From: Oleispirillum sp965228165
Lineage (GTDB): Bacteria; Pseudomonadota; Alphaproteobacteria; Rhodospirillales; Rhodospirillaceae
DNA length: 64,000 bases
Assembly (NCBI GenBank): GCA_965228165.1
Contig: CBDDHB010000002.1
Coordinates: 558,001-622,000, forward strand
Direction of reading: 5' to 3'
The position numbers and the translations under genes are program-made. Under the pieces are notes generated by a model. That model worked only from the letters and a program-made list of their open reading frames with translations, was not told where the DNA came from and did no database searches. Within the stretch, counting starts at the first letter, position 1, and each line of letters starts with the position of its first letter. Of this stretch, positions 8,473-16,868 are shown in pieces.

Positions 8473-9317
8473 CGCCCGTAAGCCGTTTCCCGCAAGGTAC
8501 GCACCGCCGCGCCCAGCATCGGCCCCATGCCGATATAGGCGGACTCGTCATCGACGACGATGCGGTTGTCGCGGATCGCGCCGGACTCCCGCAATCCCGG
8601 CATCGCCGCCAGCGCCTCGCGCCCGCCGATGCGTTCCAACGCCCGGCTCAGGATGATCACGACGTCGGGATCTGCGGCGGCCAGCGCCTCGGCATTGAGC
8701 GGTCGATAATCGGAAAATCCGCTCACCGCGTTATCGACCTTCGCCGCCGCCATCAGCGCCTCGGCCCCGGTTCCGGTTCCCGACACCATCAGGGGGCCGT
8801 TGCCCATGGTGTAGATGAACACGCCGCGCAGGCGACGGGCGGGTTCCGGCTTGCCCTCCGGCCAGGCGACGTCGCGCGCGATCGCCGCCGTCAGCTCCCG
8901 CCCCTTTTCCTCGCGGTCCAGTCCTTCGGCGAGATCCTGGATTTTCCGCAACGCGCCCTCGACCGTGGCATGGCGCCGCGTCGTCACCACCTTGACCCCC
9001 AGGCTTTTCAGGCGAGACAGGGTTTCCGCCGGTTGGACCTCGTCGTAGCAGACCACCGCGTCGGGCGACACCGCCAGCACGCTTTCCACCGAGACCGAAC
9101 GCGGACCGCCGACCTTGGGCAGGCGGCGCGTCACCTCGACCGGGCGCAGGCTGCTGCGATCCACCCCGACCAGGCGGTCGGCCAGGCCCAGGTCGGCGAC
9201 GATCTCGGTCAGGGAGCCGGACAAGCTGACGATGCGCATCGGCGGCTCCGCCGATGCCGACGGAATCGCCAGGAAAAACGCCAGGAAACTTAAGAAGGCT
9301 TGCCGCAACCCGCCCAT
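8469..9317 (-). CDS. hmuT: Periplasmic heme-binding protein of ABC importer
   Basis: Soluble periplasmic receptor for the HmuUV importer. A signal peptide (AFLSFLAFFLAIPSASA) is followed by the class III binding-protein start RIVSLSGSLTEIVADLGLADRLVGVD. LPKVGGPRSVSVESVLAVSPD, YTMGNGPLMVSGTGTGAEALM and YRPLNAEALAAADPDVVIIL are characteristic of HmuT proteins. It is the first gene of the operon hmuT-hmuU-hmuV-receptor. Length (282 residues) is normal. An inverted repeat TCCAC-N6-GTGGA (9332-9347) lies just upstream and may be part of the control region. No Fur box was recognised there. Confidence 0.88.
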   Translation of the reverse strand: MGGLRQAFLSFLAFFLAIPSASAEPPMRIVSLSGSLTEIVADLGLADRLVGVDRSSLRPVEVTRRLPKVGGPRSVSVESVLAVSPDAVVCYDEVQPAETLSRLKSLGVKVVTTRRHATVEGALRKIQDLAEGLDREEKGRELTAAIARDVAWPEGKPEPARRLRGVFIYTMGNGPLMVSGTGTGAEALMAAAKVDNAVSGFSDYRPLNAEALAAADPDVVIILSRALERIGGREALAAMPGLRESGAIRDNRIVVDDESAYIGMGPMLGAAVRTLRETAYGR

Positions 9318-9331
9318 CGCCCACCCCAGGG

Positions 9332-9347
9332 TCCACTATAACGTGGA
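9332..9347 (-). promoter_or_regulatory. Inverted repeat upstream of hmuT
   Basis: TCCAC TATAAC GTGGA is a perfect 5-bp inverted repeat around TATAAC. On the minus strand TATAGT could serve as a -10 element for hmuT. It shares the core TATAACG with the palindrome CGTTATAACG at 6578-6587 in front of the TonB receptor. It may be a shared operator or promoter feature. The evidence is weak. Confidence 0.25.
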
Positions 9348-9376
9348 GGGCAAGGTGACGGGCGGCGGGAAGCTTG

Positions 9377-10666
9377 TCAAGAATGGATCGGCGGGGAAGC
9401 CCCGGCGACGAAGCCATCCAGTTGGGCCTGCATCTCCGCCGCGCCGAGCGGATAATCCGCCCGTCCCGACGGCAGCGTCGAAAGGGCGTCGATGCCCGCC
9501 AGATCGCGCTGCACCATCCCTGCGGCATCCGCGCTCAGCCCCGCCTTCCAGCACAACGCCAGAACCGCGTCGGGACGCTTCGAATCCAGGACGTCGCAGA
9601 CGAAGTCAAGCGGCAGATCGGTCAGAACCACCAGAGCCGCCTTGACGAAGGTCCAGTGCTCGTAGTCGATGGAGCGGCGGATCAGTTCCTCGGAGATCGG
9701 AGTCTTCACATGCAGGGCGCGCGCCGTCGCCAATTCGCGCTCGATCAGGGCACGATGACGCGCGTCCTCGGTATCCGCGCCGCCATAGTTCTCGGCCAGA
9801 CGCTCATGCACCGCCTGACGCAGCGTGACCAGGGTTTCCTCGTCCAGATCCTGCCGCCCGGCCAGCACCGTCAGCAGGTTGTCGGCGACGAAAGTGGCGA
9901 GCTTGCAGGCGGCGCGGCTGGGCAGAACCGGATATCGCACCAGCGGCTCGTGCAAGCGCGGACGGCCCCGGGCGCGATCGACCAGGGCGTCCAGAGTGTC
10001 CTCGCGCATCTGCGCCGTCGGATTGTTCAAAAGCTCGACGATCGCGTCGTCATCGTCGCCGCGCGCCAGACTGTCGGCGACATCTCCGCCGACCCCGCGC
10101 CGACGGGAAATCGCCGACAGCGCGCCGGGGATCGGCCGCCCCTCGATGATCTCCACCAGGTCGGCGTCGGCCAGAATCGGCGAAAATTCCAGCACCGGCG
10201 CAGCGACCATGATCTCGATGTCGCGCGCCAGTTGCCGCACGATGTGCGGGGGGATCTGCGCCTCGCTTTTCAGAACCTCGGCCACCACCTGGCGCACCAT
10301 CGGCATCTGGTCGCGCGCCAGGGTCTCCAGAATGCCGATGGTCAGGGCATCCTGAGGCTTCGGCGCGGCATGGTTCAGTCGCGGCGCCAGGTTGGCGATC
10401 TTCGCCGCCAGGGCGGAACGCACCGCCGGTTCCTCGTCGTTGGCAAGCTTGCTGTCGGCCTGACGCGGCGTGGCGGAGTTGGCTGCGACCCGGCGGCGAA
10501 CCTCGGGATCCGGATCGTCGACCATGTAGTACAGGATTTCCGGCGCGACGTCGGCGCACGCGGCGACGGCGGCGCGGCGACGGCGATCCGGGTGCCCGGC
10601 CATCGCCTTGGCCTCTTCATAATCGCGCGGCGGAGCGATCTCCTCGTTCCCGCCATCGAAAAACAC
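9377..10666 (-). CDS. DUF2336 domain protein
   Basis: Conserved alphaproteobacterial cytoplasmic protein of unknown function. The N-terminal half is a HEAT-like array of short helical repeats (DPDPEVRRRVAANSATP, EEPAVRSALAAKIANLAP, MPMVRQVVAEVLKSE). The second half is helical with ...LVRYPVLPSRAACKLATFVADN. I chose the GTG at 10666 because AGG lies about seven bases upstream. A TTG at 10681 is possible. There is no signal peptide or membrane segment. It probably acts as a protein scaffold, but nothing here shows its partner. It stands alone upstream of the hmu operon. Confidence 0.8.
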   Translation of the reverse strand: MFFDGGNEEIAPPRDYEEAKAMAGHPDRRRRAAVAACADVAPEILYYMVDDPDPEVRRRVAANSATPRQADSKLANDEEPAVRSALAAKIANLAPRLNHAAPKPQDALTIGILETLARDQMPMVRQVVAEVLKSEAQIPPHIVRQLARDIEIMVAAPVLEFSPILADADLVEIIEGRPIPGALSAISRRRGVGGDVADSLARGDDDDAIVELLNNPTAQMREDTLDALVDRARGRPRLHEPLVRYPVLPSRAACKLATFVADNLLTVLAGRQDLDEETLVTLRQAVHERLAENYGGADTEDARHRALIERELATARALHVKTPISEELIRRSIDYEHWTFVKAALVVLTDLPLDFVCDVLDSKRPDAVLALCWKAGLSADAAGMVQRDLAGIDALSTLPSGRADYPLGAAEMQAQLDGFVAGASPPIHS

Positions 10667-10871
10667 CGTGGACCTGTCCAAAACGCCGGGTTCCCCACCG
10701 CGCCGCCGGGGCGACGACGCTCCGGGGCGGAAAGACGATAGCTATTGTTTCAAAATGAAGATAATGCCGCGAGGGGGGCGTCCACAAGGAGCCCATCCAT
10801 TCATACGCAGGAAAACGCCGTTTCCGGACGATGGAAGGAAAAAGATTTTCCGGATTCCTCTTTGCCGTCCC

Positions 10872-11279
10872 TTACGTGGAGGCGACCGGGCGCGGGCGGC
10901 GGTTCTGGTCGATGGCGACGTAGGTGAACACCCCTTCGGTCACCTTGATGTGCTCGAAGCGGTCGCCGCGCCGCACCCAGGTATCGATCTTGATCCGGAT
11001 CGAGGTCCGCCCGACGCGCAGAACCGTGGTGTAGCAACTGACTTCGTCCCCCACCAGGACCGGCGCGTGGAATGTCATCGCCTCGATGCCGACGGTGGTG
11101 ATCCGCCCCTTGGCGATCTGACGAGCGGTGCTGCCCACCCCCGCGATGTCCATTTGCGACAGCAGCCAGCCACCGAAAACGTCGCCGCTGGGGTTGGTGT
11201 CGGCGGGCATCGCCATGGCGCGCAGCGCCGGGCCGGTGCCGAAGTCGGGAATCTCCTGGTCGGTCGTCGCCTCGCTCAC
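10872..11279 (-). CDS. Acyl-CoA thioesterase, YciA family
   Basis: Hot-dog-fold hydrolase that releases free acid from acyl-CoA thioesters in the cytoplasm. The family start MPADTNPSGDVFGGWLLSQMD contains the conserved N-x-x-G-D-x-F-G-G-W loop with the catalytic aspartate. GRITTVGIEAMTFHAPVLVGDEV and VTEGVFTYVAID are also family stretches. At 135 residues it is a single hot-dog domain. It is a monocistronic gene between the DUF2336 gene and the tRNA-Glu pair. No substrate preference can be read from sequence. Confidence 0.9.
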   Translation of the reverse strand: MSEATTDQEIPDFGTGPALRAMAMPADTNPSGDVFGGWLLSQMDIAGVGSTARQIAKGRITTVGIEAMTFHAPVLVGDEVSCYTTVLRVGRTSIRIKIDTWVRRGDRFEHIKVTEGVFTYVAIDQNRRPRPVAST

Positions 11280-11367
11280 CGCGCATCCCCCGTTTCAGGC
11301 GCCGCCCGATCGCGGCCGCACCCGGAACAGATGGGCACGACCGATACCGATCTCACCCTGCGGGCAA

Positions 11368-11396
11368 CAAAAAACCGCCCCGTGATCAACGGCGGC
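11368..11396 (-). terminator. Terminator of the tRNA-Glu unit
   Basis: On the minus strand CCGCCGT pairs with ACGG(GG)CGG around TGATC, followed by six T. It sits just downstream of the second tRNA-Glu. Confidence 0.55.
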
Positions 11397-11405
11397 GGCG
11401 AAAAT

Positions 11406-11481
11406 TGGCGTCCCCAAGGGGATTCGAACCCCTGTTACCGCCGTGAGAGGGCGGTGTCCTAGGCCTCTAGACGATGGGGAC
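11406..11481 (-). tRNA. tRNA-Glu (CTC)
   Basis: Full cloverleaf on the minus strand: acceptor GTCCCCA pairs with TGGGGAC, then discriminator G and an encoded CCA. The anticodon loop CTCTCAC sits in a CCGCC/GGCGG stem, giving anticodon CTC. The T-loop is GGTTCGAATCC. It decodes GAG and is probably cotranscribed with the tRNA-Glu(TTC) 81 bp upstream. Confidence 0.95.
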
Positions 11482-11562
11482 CCTTGGACCGTGGCGAACG
11501 GATTAGCACGGATGAGTGGGATTTGTCCACTGCCGTGCGCCGTCGCAAGGCGACGTTCCGGA

Positions 11563-11638
11563 TGGCGACCCCAACGGGATTCGAACCCGTGTTACCGGCG
11601 TGAAAGGCCGATGTCCTAGGCCTCTAGACGATGGGGTC
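11563..11638 (-). tRNA. tRNA-Glu (TTC)
   Basis: Acceptor GACCCCA pairs with TGGGGTC, with encoded CCA. The anticodon loop CTTTCAC gives anticodon TTC and the T-loop is GGTTCGAATCC. It decodes GAA/GAG and is the upstream member of a two-gene tRNA-Glu unit. Confidence 0.95.
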
Positions 11639-11712
11639 GCAGGCCGAAACGGAGCGCCCTTCTACCCGCTGGGAGATGGACGCGCAAGCCCTTTTTTACG
11701 ATCGGGCGAGGA

Positions 11713-12114
11713 TCATTTCGCCGGACGCGGCGGACGGGCGTCCGCATCGCCGACATCGATCCGCCCGATGACGCGGCGACGGACCAGATCGACCACCAGA
11801 ACCCGATCCGACAGGCCGCCGTCCCGCACCGTCAGATAGACCAACGCCCCTTGCGCCGTCACCTGCGCGACCGACGATCCGGCGGGCTGCCCCAGGCCGA
11901 TCGCGCCGAAATCCCCGACCGGAGGAACCGATGGATCGACCACCCCCGCCACCGGATTTTCCAGCAACGGTTTTTCCGCTTGCGGCGCTTCCTGCTGCGT
12001 CTTGAATAGATTTCCCGACTGCGTCTTATAGAATAGACCGTACAGCAGAAGCCCGAGAGACCCGACGATCAGGGCCCCCAGGGCGATGGACAACGCTTTC
12101 ACGATCTTGACCAC
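11713..12114 (-). CDS. Conserved small membrane protein (DUF6476-like)
   Basis: A 133-residue protein with one N-terminal membrane helix (IALGALIVGSLGLLLYGLFY), a linker, and a small C-terminal domain with VAQVTAQGALVYLTVRDGG and VLVVDLVRRRVIGRIDVGD. The pattern resembles the short alphaproteobacterial inner-membrane proteins catalogued as DUF6476. I am not certain of the name. The GTG start at 12114 has GAGGGG a few bases upstream. It is divergent from the pseudouridine synthase with only 15 bp between start codons, so at least one promoter must lie inside the other gene. The role is unknown. Confidence 0.65.
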   Translation of the reverse strand: MVKIVKALSIALGALIVGSLGLLLYGLFYKTQSGNLFKTQQEAPQAEKPLLENPVAGVVDPSVPPVGDFGAIGLGQPAGSSVAQVTAQGALVYLTVRDGGLSDRVLVVDLVRRRVIGRIDVGDADARPPRPAK

Positions 12115-12129
12115 GGTGCCCCTCACTCC

Positions 12130-13128
12130 ATGTCCCGAACTGCCGATGCCGCCCCCACCCCGCCGCTGACCGCGATCTGGCCGGAAGACGCCCCTCCCGC
12201 CCGCCTGGATAAGGCGTGCGCCACCGCCTTTCCCGGGGTCTCCCGCTCGCGCCTCAAGGCGCTGATCGAGGATAGCCGGGTCGGCGTCGATGGCGGCACC
12301 ATAACCGACCCCTCGGCCAAGGTCAAACCAGGGCAAACCCTAAGCCTGGACCTGCCGCCCGCCACCCCCGCCGAACCCGTCGGCGAGGACATCCCCCTGA
12401 CGGTGGTCTATGAGGACGCCGATCTTCTGGTGCTGGACAAGCCCGCCGGTCTGGTGGTGCACCCCGCCGCCGGAAATCCCGACGGCACGCTGGTCAACGC
12501 CCTGATCGCCCATTGCGGCGAAACCCTGTCCGGAATCGGCGGGGTGAAGCGCCCCGGCATCGTGCACCGCATCGACAAGGACACCAGCGGCCTGATGGTG
12601 GTGGCAAAAAGCGACGCGGCGCACCTGGGGCTGTCGCAACAGTTCGCCGCCCACGACCTGGACCGCGCCTACACCGCCCTGGTCTGGGGGTACGTCGCCC
12701 CCGACGCCGGAGAGTACGAAGGCAACATCGGACGAAGCCCGCGCGACCGCAAGAAAATGGCGGTGGTCAAATCCGGCGGCAAGACCGCGCTGACCCGCTA
12801 TCGGGTGCTGGAGCGCTTCGGTCGCCTCGCCACCCTGGTCGAATGCCGACTCGCCACCGGGCGGACCCACCAGATCCGAGTCCATTTCGCCGAGCACGGC
12901 CACCCCCTGGTCGGGGACCCCCTGTATGGCGCAAAAACACGCTCCGGTATGAAGAATTTTCCGGATAACTTGAAGGGTTTTATCGATCAATTCCGCCGCC
13001 AGGCCCTGCACGCCCATCTCATCGGCTTCAACCACCCGATTCTAAACGACTTTTTTTCGTTCGACTCCCCCCTCCCCGCCGACATGGAGTGCCTGATCGC
13101 GGCGTTCCGCTCCGCCCCCGGAATCTAA
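12130..13128 (+). CDS. 23S rRNA pseudouridine synthase, RluA/RluD family
   Basis: Converts uridine to pseudouridine in RNA, probably helix-69 positions of 23S rRNA if it is the RluD orthologue. An N-terminal S4 RNA-binding domain (about residues 22-85: RLDKACATAFPGVSRSRLKALIE) precedes the catalytic domain. The catalytic aspartate is in HRIDKDTSGLMVVAK and the C-terminal GRTHQIRVHFAEHGHPLVGD is typical. At 332 residues the length is normal. There is no clear ribosome site before the ATG, and the divergent gene starts 15 bp away, so translation may begin on a very short leader. It sits directly upstream of rpoH, a common alphaproteobacterial order. Confidence 0.92.
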   Translation: MSRTADAAPTPPLTAIWPEDAPPARLDKACATAFPGVSRSRLKALIEDSRVGVDGGTITDPSAKVKPGQTLSLDLPPATPAEPVGEDIPLTVVYEDADLLVLDKPAGLVVHPAAGNPDGTLVNALIAHCGETLSGIGGVKRPGIVHRIDKDTSGLMVVAKSDAAHLGLSQQFAAHDLDRAYTALVWGYVAPDAGEYEGNIGRSPRDRKKMAVVKSGGKTALTRYRVLERFGRLATLVECRLATGRTHQIRVHFAEHGHPLVGDPLYGAKTRSGMKNFPDNLKGFIDQFRRQALHAHLIGFNHPILNDFFSFDSPLPADMECLIAAFRSAPGI

Positions 13129-13131
13129 TAC

Positions 13132-13160
13132 TTGACTAGGATCATGGGGAATTGCACCAT
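13132..13160 (+). promoter_or_regulatory. Candidate rpoH promoter
   Basis: TTGACT (13132-13137) is followed after 17 bp by CACCAT (13155-13160). The -35 is strong and the -10 poor, so either the promoter is activator-dependent or it is read by an alternative sigma factor. It leaves a leader of about 100 bases before the rpoH ATG at 13270. Confidence 0.35.
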
Positions 13161-13269
13161 GGTTCCATGAAGCGGGACGAGCCTTAAAAACGCCTCGCGG
13201 TGATAAGCGCAACCGGCTCCCGGAAGCGCACCATGGACCTGGTACTCGGCTGAGAAGGGAGGGCAGAAC

Positions 13270-14154
13270 ATGTCCGCTACAACCGTCGATCTGGTGATCG
13301 GGCCGGAACAGAACCTCACTCGCTATCTTCAAGAAATCCGCAAGTTCCCCATGCTCTCCCCCGAGGAAGAGTATGACCTGTCGATCCGTTACCGCGACCA
13401 GGGCGACATGGGCGCCGCCCACAAGATGGTGACCAGCCATCTGCGTCTGGTCGCCAAGATCGCCATGGGCTATCGCGGCTACGGCCTGCCCATCGGCGAA
13501 GTGATTTCCGAAGGCAACGTCGGCCTGATGCAGTCGGTGAAGCGTTTCGATCCCGAACGCGGTTTCCGTCTGGCGACCTATGCGATGTGGTGGATCCGCG
13601 CCTCGATCCAGGAATACATCCTGCATTCCTGGTCGCTGGTGAAAATGGGCGCCACCGCCGCGCAGAAGAAGCTGTTCTTCAACCTGCGCAAGCTGAAGGG
13701 CCAGATGCAGGCGATCGAGGAAGGCGACCTCAAGCCCGAGGTGGTGACCGCGATCGCCGAGAAGCTCTCGGTGGCCGAAATCGACGTGGTCAGCATGAAC
13801 CGTCGCCTCTCCAGCCCCGACCACTCGCTGAACGCGCCGCTGCGCATCGACGGCGACGGCGAATGGCAGGACTGGCTGGTCGACGATCGCGACGACCAGG
13901 AAACCCTGCTGGCCGAGCGCGAGGAACTGGGCGAACGTCGCCGCCTGTTGAAGGACGCCTTGTGCCTGCTGAACCAGCGGGAGCGCCGCATTCTTCAGGC
14001 CCGCCGCCTGTCGGAAAGCCCCGCCACCCTGGAGGATCTTTCCCGCGAATACGGCATCTCGCGCGAACGCATCCGCCAGATCGAGGTCCGCGCCCTCGAA
14101 AAACTGCAAAAGAGCATGCGTACGGCGGTGGTGGAGCAGAACCTCCACTTTTAA
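13270..14154 (+). CDS. rpoH: RNA polymerase heat-shock sigma factor (sigma-32)
   Basis: Directs RNA polymerase to heat-shock promoters. Region 2 is FDPERGFRLATYAMWWIRASIQEYIL, the RpoH box diagnostic of this subfamily is AAQKKLFFNLRKLK, and region 4.2 is SREYGISRERIRQIEVRALEKL. Length is 294 residues, normal for the family. The long leader (about 100 bases) would allow structure-based translational control. A bidirectional terminator follows directly. Confidence 0.96.
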   Translation: MSATTVDLVIGPEQNLTRYLQEIRKFPMLSPEEEYDLSIRYRDQGDMGAAHKMVTSHLRLVAKIAMGYRGYGLPIGEVISEGNVGLMQSVKRFDPERGFRLATYAMWWIRASIQEYILHSWSLVKMGATAAQKKLFFNLRKLKGQMQAIEEGDLKPEVVTAIAEKLSVAEIDVVSMNRRLSSPDHSLNAPLRIDGDGEWQDWLVDDRDDQETLLAEREELGERRRLLKDALCLLNQRERRILQARRLSESPATLEDLSREYGISRERIRQIEVRALEKLQKSMRTAVVEQNLHF

Positions 14155-14173
14155 GGCGCCCCCTGCCTCAACG

Positions 14174-14205
14174 AAAAACCCCGCGTCGAAAAACGCGGGG
14201 TTTTT
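14174..14205. terminator. Bidirectional terminator between rpoH and the convergent membrane gene
   Basis: AAAAACCCCGCGT and ACGCGGGGTTTTT form a perfect 13-bp inverted repeat around CGAAAA, with T-tracts on both strands. It serves rpoH (plus) and the gene ending at 14224 (minus). Confidence 0.92.
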
Positions 14206-14223
14206 CTGGAAAGAGGCCCTCGA

Positions 14224-14724
14224 TCAAACCTTCGACTTGGCGACTTCGGACCCCCATATCTGGGTCAGGCGGGTCTGCGTCGCCTTCAACTGGGCGATGC
14301 GGCGTTGCGCCGACATCTGCATGAACACCCCCACCACCGGCGGCAGGGCGATGTACATCATCCACCCCAGACCCGCCGCGCCATAAATCGCCATCAGGTT
14401 GAAAACGTCGGTCAACTGCGCCGCCGCCGCCTCCACCGTGTGACGTCCCGCCCACAGGGACAGCAGAAACGGCGACGCCCCGGCGAAATTCATCCCGCCG
14501 ACGCAGATCCATTCGTATTTTTCCGGGCTGCGGTCCACCACATAGGCCGCCGCGGTGGGCAACATGGCGAAAAACAGGAAAATCACCGTCGGCAGAAACA
14601 TCAGGCCGCCGAACACCGCCAGCGACAGCACCAGGATGCGGCTGAACGCGCCCCCCACCGGCGCGGCGGACTTAGAGGCAGGCGCGGAGCGTTTGGCGGA
14701 TTTCGAAGCGGGCGGTTTTGCCAT
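14224..14724 (-). CDS. Hypothetical membrane protein, partner of the pseudokinase
   Basis: A 166-residue protein with a Lys/Ala/Ser-rich cytoplasmic N-terminus (about 25 residues), two close membrane helices (ILVLSLAVFGGLMFL and VIFLFFAMLPTAAAYVV), a conserved-looking WICVGGMNFAGASPFLLSLW stretch, a further helix around GAAGLGWMMYIALPPVVG and a charged tail. No family was recognised. It starts three bases after the stop of the pseudokinase gene, so the two are almost certainly cotranscribed and may form one membrane complex. Confidence 0.8.
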   Translation of the reverse strand: MAKPPASKSAKRSAPASKSAAPVGGAFSRILVLSLAVFGGLMFLPTVIFLFFAMLPTAAAYVVDRSPEKYEWICVGGMNFAGASPFLLSLWAGRHTVEAAAAQLTDVFNLMAIYGAAGLGWMMYIALPPVVGVFMQMSAQRRIAQLKATQTRLTQIWGSEVAKSKV

Positions 14725-14727
14725 CTC

Positions 14728-16776
14728 TCACCACAACTGCATGGCCAGAAGCACACAAATCGTGATCAGGCCGATCATCACCGATATGATCGCCGAGGTC
14801 TGCTGGCCGATCCGTTGAGCCTGCGCGTCGCGCGCCGGGGTGTCGCTTTCCAGGTCGTGAATTTCCTGATCCGCGCCCGCGTACTCCGCCTTCGCCCAGG
14901 CGAAACCATCCAGATCCTTCTGCCGTTCCTCGACGTCGTCCAGAAGATTGTACAGCTCGGGCAGGCTGCCCTTGCGCACCAGCTTCGGCACCTCGCGCTC
15001 CAGGCGGCGGCGCACCTCGCGGTTGTGATAGCTTTGGATGATCTGCCCGACCAGACCGCCCAGCCAGCCCGACAGACCGAACAGGGTCTCCGGCCCCAGA
15101 CGCCATTGCAGCACCGCGAGCAGACTCAAGAGGCCAAGCGCCGAGGTATCCGCCTGCGGGCTGTTGAGGGCGTTGATCTGCTTGTCGACGTCGAAGCGAA
15201 AGCGCGCCGCGACGAAGGCGATGATATGCCGGTCGGCGGGCCAGGACTTGGCGTCCACCCTTTTCGCCGCCGCATCCAGGGCGGGCAGAAGGTCCTCGAT
15301 GTCGATGACGTAGTCCTTCTGCACCAGGGGGCTGAGGCAAGGCAGATTCTCGTTGGTTTCGTAAAGGCAGCGCTCCACCCCATAGCCCGGCTGCGACAGC
15401 CTCAAGTGCTGGCGCAGCGTCTTGATCAGGGATATCTGCTGGAAAAAGATCGGGTCGAAGGTGCCCTGCGCCTCGAACCACGCCTCGGGAACCTCGCGCA
15501 GGATGCACTCGGCGACGGCGCGCACGTCCTTCTGCCGCGTCGTGGCGACCGCCAAGGCCAACCCCAGGCTGTCGGGAAAGGCCCGCATCGCGCGGTAGCG
15601 GATCGGCCCATGGGGATCCAGCAGCATGCACACCCGCGCCACCACCACGTCGGTTCCGGGACCGTCCGCCGAGGCCGTGGGAAAAGTGGCGGCGCGCACC
15701 TGATTGGCCACCGCCTCGGCCACCGCCTTCTCGTCGAGGGAGCGGCGCAGCCAGACCTCGACCTGGCCGTCCATGATCGGCCCCGCCGCCTGTTCCCAGT
15801 TCTCGGAAAGGGCCAGCGCCAATTCGCGACGCGACACGATGTCGGCGCCGCAGAAACGGAAGGGGCGTTGCGCCCGTTTTTCCGGCTTCGCCAGAAGCGG
15901 GCTCAACCGCCGTCCGGCCAGCCACAGCTTCATCGATTCGATATCCCAGCGGAGTTGCGGATCGTCGATCATAAGGCCGCGCAGAACCTCGATCATCGCC
16001 AGGGAAAACCGCGCGTCGCCAGTCAGGGCGGTATAGCTGCCCAGGGTGATCTTGGCGCGCAGCAGTTCGTTGCCCTTCAGGGGCGCGCCGGGGCGCCGTC
16101 CGATCAGAATGTGCAGAAGGGTGACGCCGAAGGCGTACATATCGTCGGGGGTACCGCCGCTGCCCCGCCCTTCCGGCTGCGCCATGCCGGACTCGATGGT
16201 CTCGTACAGAACCGGCTGATCGAAGGCGGGCGGAGTGCTGATGCATTCGCCGAAGACCAGGCGGGTGCGCTCCGCATCCATGAAAAACAAGTTGGTCGGA
16301 CGGATGGAGCGATGCACCACGCCGCGCCCCTTCAGTTCCTCCAACCCCTGCAACAGCGGCTTCAGCACGATTCTTTGAAAATCGGCATCGACCATCGGCT
16401 GAAACGGGTCGTCCTGACTGGCGATGAAGCGCCCGCCGAAGGGACGCTCGTAGATGACGATCACCACCTCGCGCTGCAAGGGCGGCCAATAGGCGAAGCC
16501 GTAATCGAGCAGCGACAGGACCGAGGAAAACTGCTGCCCCTTCAACGCGACGACGGCGTTCAGCCGCACCGGCAGATCGGGCGGCAGGATCAGAGCGAAG
16601 CTGGGACGTCCGCCGCGCTTGTCCTCCGCCGTATAGGCGAGCGCGTTGGGAGAGTCGAATTCCGGCAGGGGACGTCCGGGAAAGACCAGAAAGCGGTCGT
16701 GGACGGAAACCGCCCCGTCGCCGCCGGAGACCGGAGGAGTCTGTTGCGCGGCCTGAACGGCAACCCCTTCGGCCAT
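14728..16776 (-). CDS. Membrane-anchored protein-kinase-fold protein lacking catalytic residues
   Basis: A 682-residue protein with a kinase-like domain at about residues 25-300. The catalytic loop reads VVHRSIRPTNLFF, so the HRD aspartate is Ser157, while Asn162 is kept. The DFG position reads VFG (174-176), with no aspartate. No beta-3 AxK lysine is evident. The F-helix DDMYAFGVTLLHILIGRRP (211-229) is intact. This is the pattern of a pseudokinase. The middle and C-terminal region (about 300-640) is helical with no recognised family, and the protein ends in one transmembrane helix (IISVMIGLITICVLLAMQLW). It is followed at three bases by a small membrane protein. It is probably a scaffold or regulator rather than a kinase. 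Confidence 0.82.
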   Translation of the reverse strand: MAEGVAVQAAQQTPPVSGGDGAVSVHDRFLVFPGRPLPEFDSPNALAYTAEDKRGGRPSFALILPPDLPVRLNAVVALKGQQFSSVLSLLDYGFAYWPPLQREVVIVIYERPFGGRFIASQDDPFQPMVDADFQRIVLKPLLQGLEELKGRGVVHRSIRPTNLFFMDAERTRLVFGECISTPPAFDQPVLYETIESGMAQPEGRGSGGTPDDMYAFGVTLLHILIGRRPGAPLKGNELLRAKITLGSYTALTGDARFSLAMIEVLRGLMIDDPQLRWDIESMKLWLAGRRLSPLLAKPEKRAQRPFRFCGADIVSRRELALALSENWEQAAGPIMDGQVEVWLRRSLDEKAVAEAVANQVRAATFPTASADGPGTDVVVARVCMLLDPHGPIRYRAMRAFPDSLGLALAVATTRQKDVRAVAECILREVPEAWFEAQGTFDPIFFQQISLIKTLRQHLRLSQPGYGVERCLYETNENLPCLSPLVQKDYVIDIEDLLPALDAAAKRVDAKSWPADRHIIAFVAARFRFDVDKQINALNSPQADTSALGLLSLLAVLQWRLGPETLFGLSGWLGGLVGQIIQSYHNREVRRRLEREVPKLVRKGSLPELYNLLDDVEERQKDLDGFAWAKAEYAGADQEIHDLESDTPARDAQAQRIGQQTSAIISVMIGLITICVLLAMQLW

Positions 16777-16868
16777 CCGATGCGTACTCCTTTGAAAGCC
16801 AAGCCTTTCCCGCCTTACACGCGATCAGAGTTTGGCACTTTCCCGGATCGGACGCAATGCGACGCCGA

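Noticed and set aside
4463..8656. A very long plus-strand frame (about 1,400 codons) across the TonB receptor and hmu genes
   Set aside because: It is antisense to clearly conserved genes and has the Arg/His/Gln-rich composition of a shadow frame in high-GC DNA.
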